Shown here: piece after piece, positions 9,389 to 18,930 of the stretch
How positions within the stretch are numbered: the first letter of the stretch is position 1
How the letters are laid out: each line of letters begins with the position of its first letter
Source: Bryobacterales bacterium
GTDB lineage: Bacteria; Acidobacteriota; Terriglobia; Bryobacterales; Bryobacteraceae
NCBI GenBank assembly: GCA_009697455.1
Contig: SHUI01000010.1
Location: forward strand, 1-36,503
DNA: 36,503 nt
Direction: 5' to 3'
Program-made: the position numbers and the translations under genes
Notes under the pieces: generated by a model
Database searches by the model: none
What the model saw: the letters and a program-made list of their open reading frames with translations, nothing else
What the model was told of the DNA's origin: nothing

Positions 9389-9963
9389 CGCCCGCCTCCG
9401 TCGTTGCTCGCGATGAGTTGCACGTTCAGACGTTTTTGAAGCACCTCGAGCGATTCCCGGTAGGAAACCAGATTCGCCATCCGTTCCAGGTTCTCTCGTT
9501 TTTCCAGTTCCTTCAGAAGGGCGGCCGTCTTCGCCTCGCTACGCGACATCGCGGCATCCACGACGGCGGCGATTTCGGCCGCGCTCATGGCGCTGGCCGT
9601 CGTCGCTACCGCCGGCGCAGGCGGCGAAACGGCAACCGGCGGGGGCCTGTAGAACGCCGAAACCAACAGCGCGGCGGAAAGCATTGCCGCGGAGGCGAAG
9701 CCCAGGCGCGGCCCCGAGTTCCAGAACATGGACCAGGCACGCCGCAACACCGAAGGCTCGAAGACCTTGTCCGAGACAAACCCGATGCGTTGGGGGATCT
9801 CCTCGTCCCGCAGGGAGAGCAGAGCGGCCTGCGTGTACCTCAAACTCTCCAACTGTTCGCGGCAACGAGCGCAACCGGAGAGATGGCCCTCCACTTCGGC
9901 TGCTTCCTCCGGGCCGAGTTCGTGCAGAAAATAATCGCGCAAATCAAATGGCGGGCAGTTCAT
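9385..9963 (-). CDS. Anti-sigma factor with N-terminal zinc-finger (zf-HC2-like)
   Basis: MNCPPFDLRDYFLHELGPEEAAEVEGHLSGCARCREQLESLR (H-x3-C-x2-C ZAS motif) followed by one TM; immediately downstream of an ECF sigma gene. Confidence 0.88.
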   Translation of the reverse strand: MNCPPFDLRDYFLHELGPEEAAEVEGHLSGCARCREQLESLRYTQAALLSLRDEEIPQRIGFVSDKVFEPSVLRRAWSMFWNSGPRLGFASAAMLSAALLVSAFYRPPPVAVSPPAPAVATTASAMSAAEIAAVVDAAMSRSEAKTAALLKELEKRENLERMANLVSYRESLEVLQKRLNVQLIASNDGGGR

Positions 9964-10543
9964 TTTCACCTCGCGTCCCAAGCGGAGCCAGTTCCCGTTT
10001 CAAAATCTCCAGCGCGGCGTATACACGCGATTTCACCGTGGAGACCGGGCAGGAAAGGATCTCCGCCATTTCCTCAAACTTGAAGCCTTGATAGATCTTC
10101 AGGACGACCGCTTCCCGCTGCTCCGGACCCAGCCGGTCCAGCGCGCCGCGTACCGCGATTCCCAATTCGATCGGGAAGGCGGACCCGGCCCGGTCGGCGA
10201 CGGGAAAGTCCGCCGCGGCCGTCTCCGCTTCCGGCTTCCTTTTCCGGAACAGCGAATAGGCCTCATTGTGCGCGATGCGGAACAACCAGGCCGCAAAACG
10301 GGCGGAATCTTCGAGTTTGCGAAGGTTCTGATACGCTTTCAAAAACACGTCCTGGCTGAGGTCGAGCGCGTCTTCGCGATTGCCGGTGATCCTGAGCAGG
10401 TAATTATAGACGCGCTTTTCCCATCGGGAGATGAGAAGGTTATAGGCCTCCACGTCTCCCCGGCGCGCCTTCGGAATCAGGTCGGCATCCTCAATCGCCC
10501 GGAAGATCAAATCAAGGGCTCCTTTCAAGGGCTCCTTGTTCAT
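9944..10543 (-). CDS. ECF-family RNA polymerase sigma factor
   Basis: Sigma-2 region DALDLSQDVFLKAYQNLRKLEDSARFAAWLFRIAHNEAYSLFRKRK and sigma-4 region LGPEQREAVVLKIYQGFKFEEMAEILSCPVSTVKSRVYAALEILKREL. Confidence 0.93.
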   Translation of the reverse strand: MNKEPLKGALDLIFRAIEDADLIPKARRGDVEAYNLLISRWEKRVYNYLLRITGNREDALDLSQDVFLKAYQNLRKLEDSARFAAWLFRIAHNEAYSLFRKRKPEAETAAADFPVADRAGSAFPIELGIAVRGALDRLGPEQREAVVLKIYQGFKFEEMAEILSCPVSTVKSRVYAALEILKRELAPLGTRGENELPAI

Positions 10544-10573
10544 GGACGCGACAGGCGTCTAAAAAGTCTGAAC

Positions 10574-10858
10574 CTATGTTCCCGGCGGATGCGGCGGGTC
10601 CGGTTCGGGCGGGTCCGGTTCGGGCGGCTCCAGTTCGGGCGGCTCCAGTTCCGGCGGGTCCGGTTCGGGCGGCTCCAGTTCGGGCGGCTCCAGTTCCGGC
10701 GGCGCCGCGTGGTCCGGCGGGGTCAACCGCACCTCGCACGTGCAACAATCGCTACACCGCCGGCAGCGCTCGCAGATATGGTTATCGCAGGCGTCCTTCG
10801 TGCACCGGACGCAAATCCGCAGCGACGGCTCTTCGCAAATGCTGCAAGTAAAACTCAT
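10574..10858 (-). CDS. Small Cys-rich (B-box/RING-like) protein with a Pro-Glu pentapeptide repeat tail
   Basis: MSFTCSICEEPSLRICVRCTKDACDNHICERCRRCSDCCTCEVRLTPP then (ELEPP/EPDPP)n; start overlaps the upstream stop by 4 bp. Confidence 0.6.
   Translation of the reverse strand: MSFTCSICEEPSLRICVRCTKDACDNHICERCRRCSDCCTCEVRLTPPDHAAPPELEPPELEPPEPDPPELEPPELEPPEPDPPEPDPPHPPGT
10582..10705. repeat. 15-bp tandem repeat encoding ELEPP/EPDPP
   Basis: Plus-strand unit roughly GGCGGSTCCRGTTCS repeated about 7 times in frame with the minus-strand ORF. Confidence 0.9.
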
Positions 10859-11433
10859 TTCTTCGCCCCCGCGGCGCGAGCCTTCTCGGCCTCGTTCGGC
10901 TGTTTCGATAGGAAACCTCGGCAGCGCTGCGCTTCCTGATCGACAACTTTGAACTCGAGTTCCTTGGTTTTGGCCAGGTCGACCATGTGCTCGCGCAGGC
11001 GCGCGGCGTTCGTATCGTTCTCGGCCATGACGCCGCGCAACAGTTCGGCGAGCGCTGGATTCTGGTAGGTGTGGACGGCGTCGGCAACCGAATTCAGGAC
11101 GCCGTCAAGCGCCTGCAGGCGAAAGAACGCCTCGAGCGCGTAGGTGAGACGCTCGGGATCTTGAGAGAGCGCCTGGGAGGCGCGCACCAGATCGAGCGTG
11201 CGCGACCGTCCGGCGTTCCACTGCTCCACGTAGGTTTGCGGCGCCCCCTTCCTCACCCATTCCTGGGGAGTAAGCTTGTCGAGCAGTTCGGTCAGCCGCT
11301 TCGCGTGCGCGGCGACGGCATCGGACATCTTGCGGACGTCCCAAACCGCGCCGATGCCGTTCTGGGCGGAGGCGGGCGCTGCGAGGCCGGCGATAAGGAG
11401 ACAGAATGCCGGTAAGGGCGATCGATGAGCCAT
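10855..11433 (-). CDS. Hypothetical exported helical protein
   Basis: Signal peptide MAHRSPLPAFCLLIAGLAAPASAQNG; start trimmed from ORF start 11496. Confidence 0.65.
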   Translation of the reverse strand: MAHRSPLPAFCLLIAGLAAPASAQNGIGAVWDVRKMSDAVAAHAKRLTELLDKLTPQEWVRKGAPQTYVEQWNAGRSRTLDLVRASQALSQDPERLTYALEAFFRLQALDGVLNSVADAVHTYQNPALAELLRGVMAENDTNAARLREHMVDLAKTKELEFKVVDQEAQRCRGFLSKQPNEAEKARAAGAKK

Positions 11434-11733
11434 GCACTTCAATTCTACAACCTGGAAGAAGCTGAGGATTGACCGCAGCGGGCGGAATTTGCGCACGGCA
11501 TTGAACGGATAACCGGGTGAACTCCTTGTCTGTTGCGTCTGGGGTGGATAGCGGCAATGAAGCGAGACATCCCCTTCTGAGTCGCGATGTGCGGGTCCCG
11601 AATTTCACATCTCAAACGGCGAGGACCGGCGGAAAACGGGTGTCCGGGTTCTTGGCTGCTTACCGCTGGGGACAATCGCGCCATGCTCCATTGAGAGCCG
11701 CCGAGGCGCTATCTGATAAGCTGGTTTTCCCCG

Positions 11734-13728
11734 ATGCCCGCCAAGTCACCACCCGAAATGACCGTAAAGGCCGTGGCTCTCGGCCTTCTTCTTGCGCTGA
11801 TTTTCGGAGCGGCGAACGCATACCTTGGCATGAAGGCCGGCCAAACCGTGGCTGCCACCATTCCCGCGGCAGTTATCGCGATAGCTCTGTTCCGCCTTCC
11901 CGCAATGCGCGGTGGAGTGCTCGAACAGAATATCGCTCGCACCGCTGCGTCGGTTGGCGAAGCGCTCGTCTCCGGCGCGATCTTCACCATTCCCGCTTTC
12001 GTAATGGTCGAGATTAATGGCGTTCGCCTCTGGACGGGACTCCGCGAACATTACTGGCAGGCCTGCCTGATTCTTCTTGTCGGCGGTTTGCTCGGCATCT
12101 TTTACATCATCGTTCTCCGCCGTCCCCTTGTCACTGAACCCGGCCTCCCGTGGCCCGAGAGCGTGGCGAGCGCCGAGATCGTCAAGGCCGGGGAACAAGG
12201 CAGCGACGCCCCTAAATACGTTTTTGGGGCCATGGCCTTCGGCGGTCTGATCCAGGTTCTAAAAAGTGATAAGGGGATCCAGGTATTCCGCGAGTACATC
12301 GACGGATTTCTCCCTTTTCCGCGCTCAGTCATCCAGCACTTCAACTTGCGACGCGAGCCGACCGCGGCCATCACGCACTCGGGCGGCATCCCGTGGTCCA
12401 CGCCCGCGTTATCCCCGGCGCTGATTGGAATCGGCTATATCATCGGTCCGCGTCTTGCTTCGATCAACGTGGCGGGCGGGATCATCGCATGGTGGATGCT
12501 CATCCCCTTGCTGCTTTTCTTCGATCCGGATCTTCCGCGTCGTCTCGGTGGTGCGGCGGGGAACACACCCGATGTCCTCGCGTTCACCGTTTGGTACAAC
12601 GTCGTCCGTCCCATCGCCGTAGGAGCCATGCTCGTGTCCGCCGGCCATACGCTCTTCTCGATGCGCCACTCGATCGCGAAATCGCTCAAGGGCGCAATAG
12701 CGTCCTCGGCCTCGGCTTCATTTGGTGCGGCCGCCGAAACTCCCCGCACGGAGCGCGATATACCCATCCGTTGGTGGGCCTTCGGAACCGCTTCGCTTAC
12801 GGCCGCTACGCTCGCCCTCTATTTCGCCTTCACGGGAAACTGGACCGCGGCGATCGTCGCAACGGTCGTCATGACCGTCACCGGCTTCTTGCTCTCCGCC
12901 GTCGGCGGCTATCTGGTTGGCCTGGTGGGAAGCTCGAACCAGCCGCTCTCCGGCCTAACGGTATCGGCGCTCGTCATCTCCGCGTTGGTCATGGTCGCGA
13001 TCGGCGCTACCGGACCGTCGGGAGTGATGGCCGTGCTCGGCGTCGCGTCCATCGTCTCGCTGGCATGCTCCGTCTCGGGATCTCTCATCCAGGACCTTAA
13101 GGCAGGCCACATCCTCGGCGGCACTCCGTGGAAGATGCAAATTGTCGAAATACTCGCCGTCGTAGTGCTCTCGCTTTTCCTGATGCTCCCGATCATCGCT
13201 CTGGATGAAGCGAATCGCGCGACGGGCGGCATCGGCGGCCGCGCGCTTCCGGCGCCGCAAGCCGGCCTGATGGCGCAACTCGCGAAGGGGATCGTCGGCG
13301 GCCAGATGGCATGGGGCCTGATCGGCGCCGGAGCCGCCTTCGGCATCGCGCTGCTGCTTTGCGGCGCCCGCGCGCCCATGCTTGTCGCGGTCGGAATGTA
13401 TCTGCCATTCGACACGACTTCGTCCATCTTCATCGGCGGTGTCCTGAAATGGCTGGTTGATCTCCGGGTGGCGCGGCTCAGTCCCGAAAGCAAGGTCGCG
13501 GTCGAAGAAAGAGGGACTTTGCTCGCTTCCGGCCTGATCGCGGGCGAGGCTGTCGTCGGCATTCTCCTCGCCGTCACTTTCGTTGCGGGGATCAGTTCCA
13601 TTACGCGCATGTTCACGGGTTCGGATGAACTGGGCTTCTTCCCCCAATGGGGCGGATGGCTATCGCTGCTTGCTTTCGCTGCGATCGCCTGGGTGCTCGT
13701 GCGTATTCCCACGCGGCGTGAGCTGTAA
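11734..13728 (+). CDS. OPT family oligopeptide transporter
   Basis: 664 aa multi-TM; MTVKAVALGLLLALIFGAANAYLGMKAGQTVAATIPAAVIAIALFR and LPWPESVASAEIVKAGEQG are typical of OPT transporters. Confidence 0.92.
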   Translation: MPAKSPPEMTVKAVALGLLLALIFGAANAYLGMKAGQTVAATIPAAVIAIALFRLPAMRGGVLEQNIARTAASVGEALVSGAIFTIPAFVMVEINGVRLWTGLREHYWQACLILLVGGLLGIFYIIVLRRPLVTEPGLPWPESVASAEIVKAGEQGSDAPKYVFGAMAFGGLIQVLKSDKGIQVFREYIDGFLPFPRSVIQHFNLRREPTAAITHSGGIPWSTPALSPALIGIGYIIGPRLASINVAGGIIAWWMLIPLLLFFDPDLPRRLGGAAGNTPDVLAFTVWYNVVRPIAVGAMLVSAGHTLFSMRHSIAKSLKGAIASSASASFGAAAETPRTERDIPIRWWAFGTASLTAATLALYFAFTGNWTAAIVATVVMTVTGFLLSAVGGYLVGLVGSSNQPLSGLTVSALVISALVMVAIGATGPSGVMAVLGVASIVSLACSVSGSLIQDLKAGHILGGTPWKMQIVEILAVVVLSLFLMLPIIALDEANRATGGIGGRALPAPQAGLMAQLAKGIVGGQMAWGLIGAGAAFGIALLLCGARAPMLVAVGMYLPFDTTSSIFIGGVLKWLVDLRVARLSPESKVAVEERGTLLASGLIAGEAVVGILLAVTFVAGISSITRMFTGSDELGFFPQWGGWLSLLAFAAIAWVLVRIPTRREL

Positions 13729-13933
13729 GTGCCGGTCAAGGCACGGACGCATCAAGGCACCGCGATCTACCTTGGATAGACGGACCGCCGCGACAACCTG
13801 GCGCTGACTTCGGCGCGACGCCACTCTTCAGCGCACCGGCGCACCCGACAGGGTCACGGGCCGCCAGGTGTTTGTGAAGGTGAGCTATCTGCTGCTTTAT
13901 TGATCCATTGCGCCGCCTGGCCGCCGTTAAATC

Positions 13934-15307
13934 CTATTCGATCGGGTCGGCAATTCCGTTGCCGTTCGAATCGGGGAAGTCCGCGAGGAAGATCTGGCGG
14001 AAGTCGTTCCCGCCGGCATCCTTCACCAGATTCCCTTTCGCATCGTACGTTGGCACGCGGCGGTTGAAAGCCAGGCGGCTTCCATCGCGCGACCAAACCA
14101 ATGCGTCGGCGGCCGGTACCTGCGGACCGCGAGCCGCGAGCCAGTGCGTCTTGCCGAACAGCGGTCCCGGCTTTACGCACACGGACACAACGCCGTTGTC
14201 GCTGATCACCGCAATCGAATTGCCCGAAGGGTGCCACCGCAATCCGCCGCTCGCCGGCCGTTCCAATTGCGTGGCCTGAACGGGCCGCATCTCGGGACTC
14301 GTATGCTGGTCCGATCCCTGCGAGTTAATGATGAACACCTGCCGGATACCGCCGGGAGGCGTCGCAAAGTAACCGATGCGAGTACCATCAAGAGATCCCC
14401 GAACAATGCCCGCGGCAGGCGTGTTCGTAAGGCGGCGGATACGGGTCCCCTTGGGCGGCGCCATGTAGCGCGTCCTGCTTCCCGAATCGGAGGTCGTGAT
14501 GTCCACGTTTGCGGGCACGTCCACCACGAAAAGCGAACTCATCACGGTGCTATCCTCCTATTTGACGTTGCCGATAAAGGCGCGCATCAACGCGTCGGCG
14601 CCGACCCAGGAATCGTCGGCCGCCCGCTCGATATCTCCCGGTCTCGAGACTGCGGCGGGAACCACCGGAACCAGCAGCGCGGTCCAGTGCGAAACGCCGC
14701 AGGGAGCCTTCGCGTTGGGCAACATGAACCCGATCGTGCGGCCATACTGCGGCAGAAGCTGGTCGTCATAGGTGAAACCGATGCGCTTGCCGTCGACGCT
14801 ATACTCGTGCCTGTGAGACCCGCCGCGGTGCGCTCCCGGCGGGGTGATTTCCGACGTCACGTCGCGGCAATCGAAGAAACGAATGTCTCCCGACCCGTCG
14901 GCGGGCGCCACGCCTCCCCGGCGGTTCGTGGCCCCGTAGAAACCGAGGCTTCGTGTTTCGCTCAGAAGCGGCCCATGGATGAAGGCAACCTCGTCCGCCA
15001 GCGGATTGTACGAAGCCGCTCCAAGACCGGGCGCGCTGGTCGCGCCGAACACTGACGCGGGAGCGTAGACAAGATTCTCCAGCCCGGTGGTGATCGAAAC
15101 TTTCATGATGCTGGTCGAGTTCCCGATACCGGTTCCGAACGTGTCGCGCGTGTCGTAGATCAGAAACCGCCCGTCGCGCGAAAAATTGTCGTTGTTATCC
15201 AGAAGCTTGCTGATGGGCGAGTCGGTGAGTTGCCATTCGGCGGCGCCGCCCTCTTCGAAACCGCTCAGGATCAATAGCGCCACGCCGGCTGTTTTTCCAA
15301 GTTGCAC
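13934..15307 (-). pseudogene. YidR/DUF3748-like beta-propeller protein interrupted by one in-frame TAG stop (ORFs 14558-15307 and 13934-14545)
   Basis: Both ORFs are in the same frame, separated by TAG at 14560-14558. The joined product AFIGNVK*EDSTVMMSSLFVVDVP aligns by eye with the E. coli YidR segment AFIG...ELFIVELP (recalled, not searched). Upstream ORF has a signal-like N-terminus and QLTDSPISKLLDNNDNFSRDGRFLIYDTRDT. Confidence 0.75.
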
Positions 15308-15371
15308 GAGGTCCTTCCTCCGGGGTCAGTATACCGGAAATGGAACACGCGGCAATCCGGTCAGTCTGGCG

Positions 15372-15890
15372 TTACACGAAAAGCCGGCAGACGGCCCATC
15401 CGATAAGCGATCCCATCGCGGAGCCGACAATCACGTCGCTCAGAAAGTGCATTCCCAAAATCATGCGCGATACAGCTATGCTTACCGCCGCGAATAGCAG
15501 CGCACCCGTCATCGGAGGGTAGAAGGACGCGAGCGGAAAAGCTACGCCGAATGCGACGATCGAATGCCCGCTCGGGAAGGAGAACTGGTCGGGCGGCAGC
15601 AGCGTTGCCCAAATATGCGGCTCAATGGCGCAGGGGCGTTCCCGGCGCAACGCCGGTTTCAGGGTCAGATAGAGGGCCATTCCAATTCCCGCCGACATTC
15701 CTGCCGCGCTCAGCGCCGCGTATCGCTCTTCACCGCCGAACTGGAGGATTCCCAAACCGGCCGCTACCCACAGCCATCCATCGCCGCCGCGCGTGGCCCA
15801 CAACATCCAGACTCGAACCCATTGCGGCGCCCTCCACCGCTGGAGCCGTCGCATTAACCTATGATCGCGACTTGAAATGAAGGTCAGCAC
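15372..15890 (-). CDS. PAP2-family membrane phosphatase
   Basis: PAP2 motifs: KPALRRERPC, FPSGHS, SRMILGMHFLSDVIVGSAMG. Confidence 0.9.
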   Translation of the reverse strand: MLTFISSRDHRLMRRLQRWRAPQWVRVWMLWATRGGDGWLWVAAGLGILQFGGEERYAALSAAGMSAGIGMALYLTLKPALRRERPCAIEPHIWATLLPPDQFSFPSGHSIVAFGVAFPLASFYPPMTGALLFAAVSIAVSRMILGMHFLSDVIVGSAMGSLIGWAVCRLFV

Positions 15891-15944
15891 TGTTGTCTAC
15901 TCTCAATGTACCAGGGACCCGCTACAGCCGGATGCAATATCGCT

Positions 15945-18800
15945 TCATGTCGAAAACACATGGTCGATTTTGGCGATGCCGCCGCACGCTGCTCGCAGAA
16001 ACCGGCCCGTGTGCGATTCCGCGTTCGCCGCGATGTTCTCCGGCGTGCCGCTCGCGACGATGCGGCCGCCGCCGGCTCCGCCTTCCGGTCCAAGGTCGAT
16101 GACCCAGTCCGCAGCCTTGATCACATCCATATTGTGCTCAATCACCAGCAGACTGCCGCCGTTCGCGATCAGCCGCTGAAACGCCCCGAGCAGTTTCGAA
16201 ATATCGTCGAAGTGCAGGCCTGTCGTGGGCTCGTCGAAAATGAAGAGCGTCCCCGAGCAGGAAGCCTGCGAAAGATGCGCGGCAAGCTTGACACGCTGCG
16301 CCTCGCCTCCGGAAAGCGTTGTAGCGGACTGGCCAAGACGGAGATAGCCCAGGCCGACGTCGTCCAGTACGCGCAGCTTCGCGGCCAGGCGCGGCGTCCC
16401 GGCGAAGAAGCCAAGCGCCTCCCGTACCGTAAGTTGCAGTATCTGGTGGATATTCAGATCGCGGTACCGGATTTCCAACACGCCGCTCTTGAAGCGCGTT
16501 CCGTTGCACTCGTCGCAAATCAGAGCGACATCGGCGAGGAACTGCATTTCGACAGTCACGGTGCCATCGCCCTGGCACGTCTCGCAGCGCCCGCCCGGAA
16601 CGTTGAAAGAGAAATGCCCCGCGCTATAGCTGCGGCGTTCCGCTTCCGCGGTGGACGCGAAGAGAGTCCGGATGATGTCGAACGCCTTGATATAGGTGAC
16701 CGGATTTGAGCGGGGCGTGCGCCCGATGGGCGACTGGTCGATCATGACGGCCTGCTGTATCCGGCCCGCGCCCTCCATGGAGCGGCATGCCACCGGCGGT
16801 GTGGCGTTAGTCGACGGACTGTCGTGGATGCCGGTGTCGAGTGACTGCGTGGCGTCCTCATCCGTCTGCGCCTTGTGCGCGTTCTGAAGCGAGCGGTAAA
16901 TCACATCGTGCACCAGCGTCGATTTTCCGGAACCCGAGACTCCGGTGACCACCACCATCATGCCGAGTGGAATCTCCACATCGACGTTCTTCAGGTTGTG
17001 AGCGCGCGCGCCCTTGAACCGGAGTATCTTGTACGGGTTCACCTCCCGCCGCCGTGCAAGGCCCGTGGCCTTCAATTCTCCTCGAAGATACTTCCCGGTC
17101 AGCGACTCAGGCTCGTTACCCAACAACCGCGAGTACGACCCCTGGTAGATCACGTAGCCGCCGGATTCGCCCGCGCCCGGCCCCAGGTCGACGATGTGGT
17201 CCGCGGCACGCATCACATCCGCGTCGTGCTCCACCACAATGATGGTGTTGCCCAGATCGCGAAGCTCGTGCAGGATGCGGATCAGCCGGCCGGTATCGCG
17301 GCTGTGCAGGCCGATCGAAGGCTCGTCCAAAACGTAGCAGGCGCCCACGAGGCGCGAACCAAGACAGGTGGCGAGTTGAATGCGCTGCGCCTCGCCGCCG
17401 GAAAGAGTGGCGGAAACGCGGTCAAGCGTGAGGTATTCAAGGCCCACGTCGTTCAGAAAGTGAAGACGCTGCCGGATTTCAACCAGGATCTTTTCCGCGA
17501 TCGCCGCGCGCTCGGGCGTCAGTTCGAGCGATTGGAAAAACGCCAGAGCCTCGGCGATGTTCATTTTCGCGACACCGGCCATCGTCATGCCGCCCACGCG
17601 AATGTACAGGGCCTCCTTCCGCAGCCGCGAGCCTTTGCAATCGAGGCACGGAGCGTAGCCACGGTAACGGCTCAGAAACACGCGTACGTGGAGCTTGTAT
17701 TTCTTCTTCTCGAGGAAGTCGAAAAACTCCCGGATTCCGTCGATGGCCGTCTCCTGCTCCGCCGCCGTCAGATCCGCGAACGGCGTGTCAAGCCTCACCT
17801 TGCCTTTTGCGAACTTATGAAAGTGAGGAAGCCAGCCGCGGTACTTCGGCTTGGTCCAAGGGTCGACGGCGCCTTCGTTGATGGACAGGCCGCGGTCGGG
17901 AATCACCAGATCCATGTTGAAATCGACAATATTTCCGAAGCCCTGGCAGCGGGGGCAGGCGCCGGCGGGGCTGTTAAAGCTGAATAGGTTCGGCTCTGCG
18001 TCCAGGAATTCGAGACCGCAGGTCTTGCAGGAAAACTTCTCGCTGAAGCGCAGACGCCGAGGCTCGCCGTCTCTCGGGGCTTCCTCGAAGACGATCTCGC
18101 CGGTCTCGCGGTAGCAGATTTCAACCGTATCGACAATGCGGGCGTGAAGGTCAGGCGCGACGGCCAGCCGGTCGGCCAGGATGAACACCGGCTGTGTGAA
18201 ATCGACATCGAGCAGCGATTCGGGCGTGGAGAACTCGAAGATGCGTCCGGCTTGAAACAGCCGGTTGAAGCCTCTGGCACGCAGGTCCGCGAGGTGATCG
18301 CGCAGCACGGCGTCACCAGCCTCCGCGGGATGGTGAATCGGGAAAAGCGCGAACCATCGCGAGCCGGCCGGCAGAGCGAGGAACTGCGCCGCTACCTGAT
18401 CCACGGTGTCGCGGAGGGCTTCGGTCGAGCAGTTCGGGCAATAGGTGCGGCCGGCGCGCGCGAACAACAACCGCAGAAAATCGTAGCACTCCGTGGACGT
18501 GGCGACGGTCGAGCGCGGGTTCCGCGTCGTGTTTTTCTGACGGATGGCGACTGCCGGCGCGATGCCTAAAATCTCATCGACGGCAGGCTTTTCCATCCGC
18601 TCCAGGAACTGCCGCGCATAGGACGAGAGCGACTCGACGTACCGGCGCTGGCCCTCGGCGTAGATGGTATCGAAGGCGAGCGAGGACTTCCCGGAGCCGG
18701 ATACGCCGGTGATCACGGTCATTTGGTTATGGGGGATGGAAAGCGAGACGTTCTTGAGGTTGTGAACCCGCGCCCCGCGGACATGAATGAACTCTTCCAC
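15945..18800 (-). CDS. uvrA: Excinuclease ABC subunit UvrA
   Basis: 951 aa; two ABC ATPase domains ([58 protein letters not shown]), [38 protein letters not shown]. Confidence 0.96.
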   Translation of the reverse strand: MEEFIHVRGARVHNLKNVSLSIPHNQMTVITGVSGSGKSSLAFDTIYAEGQRRYVESLSSYARQFLERMEKPAVDEILGIAPAVAIRQKNTTRNPRSTVATSTECYDFLRLLFARAGRTYCPNCSTEALRDTVDQVAAQFLALPAGSRWFALFPIHHPAEAGDAVLRDHLADLRARGFNRLFQAGRIFEFSTPESLLDVDFTQPVFILADRLAVAPDLHARIVDTVEICYRETGEIVFEEAPRDGEPRRLRFSEKFSCKTCGLEFLDAEPNLFSFNSPAGACPRCQGFGNIVDFNMDLVIPDRGLSINEGAVDPWTKPKYRGWLPHFHKFAKGKVRLDTPFADLTAAEQETAIDGIREFFDFLEKKKYKLHVRVFLSRYRGYAPCLDCKGSRLRKEALYIRVGGMTMAGVAKMNIAEALAFFQSLELTPERAAIAEKILVEIRQRLHFLNDVGLEYLTLDRVSATLSGGEAQRIQLATCLGSRLVGACYVLDEPSIGLHSRDTGRLIRILHELRDLGNTIIVVEHDADVMRAADHIVDLGPGAGESGGYVIYQGSYSRLLGNEPESLTGKYLRGELKATGLARRREVNPYKILRFKGARAHNLKNVDVEIPLGMMVVVTGVSGSGKSTLVHDVIYRSLQNAHKAQTDEDATQSLDTGIHDSPSTNATPPVACRSMEGAGRIQQAVMIDQSPIGRTPRSNPVTYIKAFDIIRTLFASTAEAERRSYSAGHFSFNVPGGRCETCQGDGTVTVEMQFLADVALICDECNGTRFKSGVLEIRYRDLNIHQILQLTVREALGFFAGTPRLAAKLRVLDDVGLGYLRLGQSATTLSGGEAQRVKLAAHLSQASCSGTLFIFDEPTTGLHFDDISKLLGAFQRLIANGGSLLVIEHNMDVIKAADWVIDLGPEGGAGGGRIVASGTPENIAANAESHTGRFLRAACGGIAKIDHVFST

Positions 18801-18930
18801 GGCTTCCGATGAGATTTCAGTATAGCGTGCGCCTGCCGGTGGAGCGCGGCAATATCCCTTACAAGATATCCGGCGTCGGCCGCCGATGCATCGCTACCGA
18901 ATGGCCAAGGTACGCGACGGCGTTCGACAC

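Noticed and set aside
14144-15055. 303-aa plus-strand ORF
   Set aside because: Antisense to the YidR-like gene; Arg/His-rich shadow ORF.
16875-17987. 370-aa plus-strand ORF
   Set aside because: Entirely antisense to uvrA, which has clear ABC ATPase motifs; typical spurious ORF in high-GC DNA.
18832-18853. GCCTGCCGGTGGAGCGCGGC near uvrA, loosely similar to the repeat hairpin at 29241
   Set aside because: Partial match only and the hairpin symmetry is not kept; too weak to call an island-boundary direct repeat.
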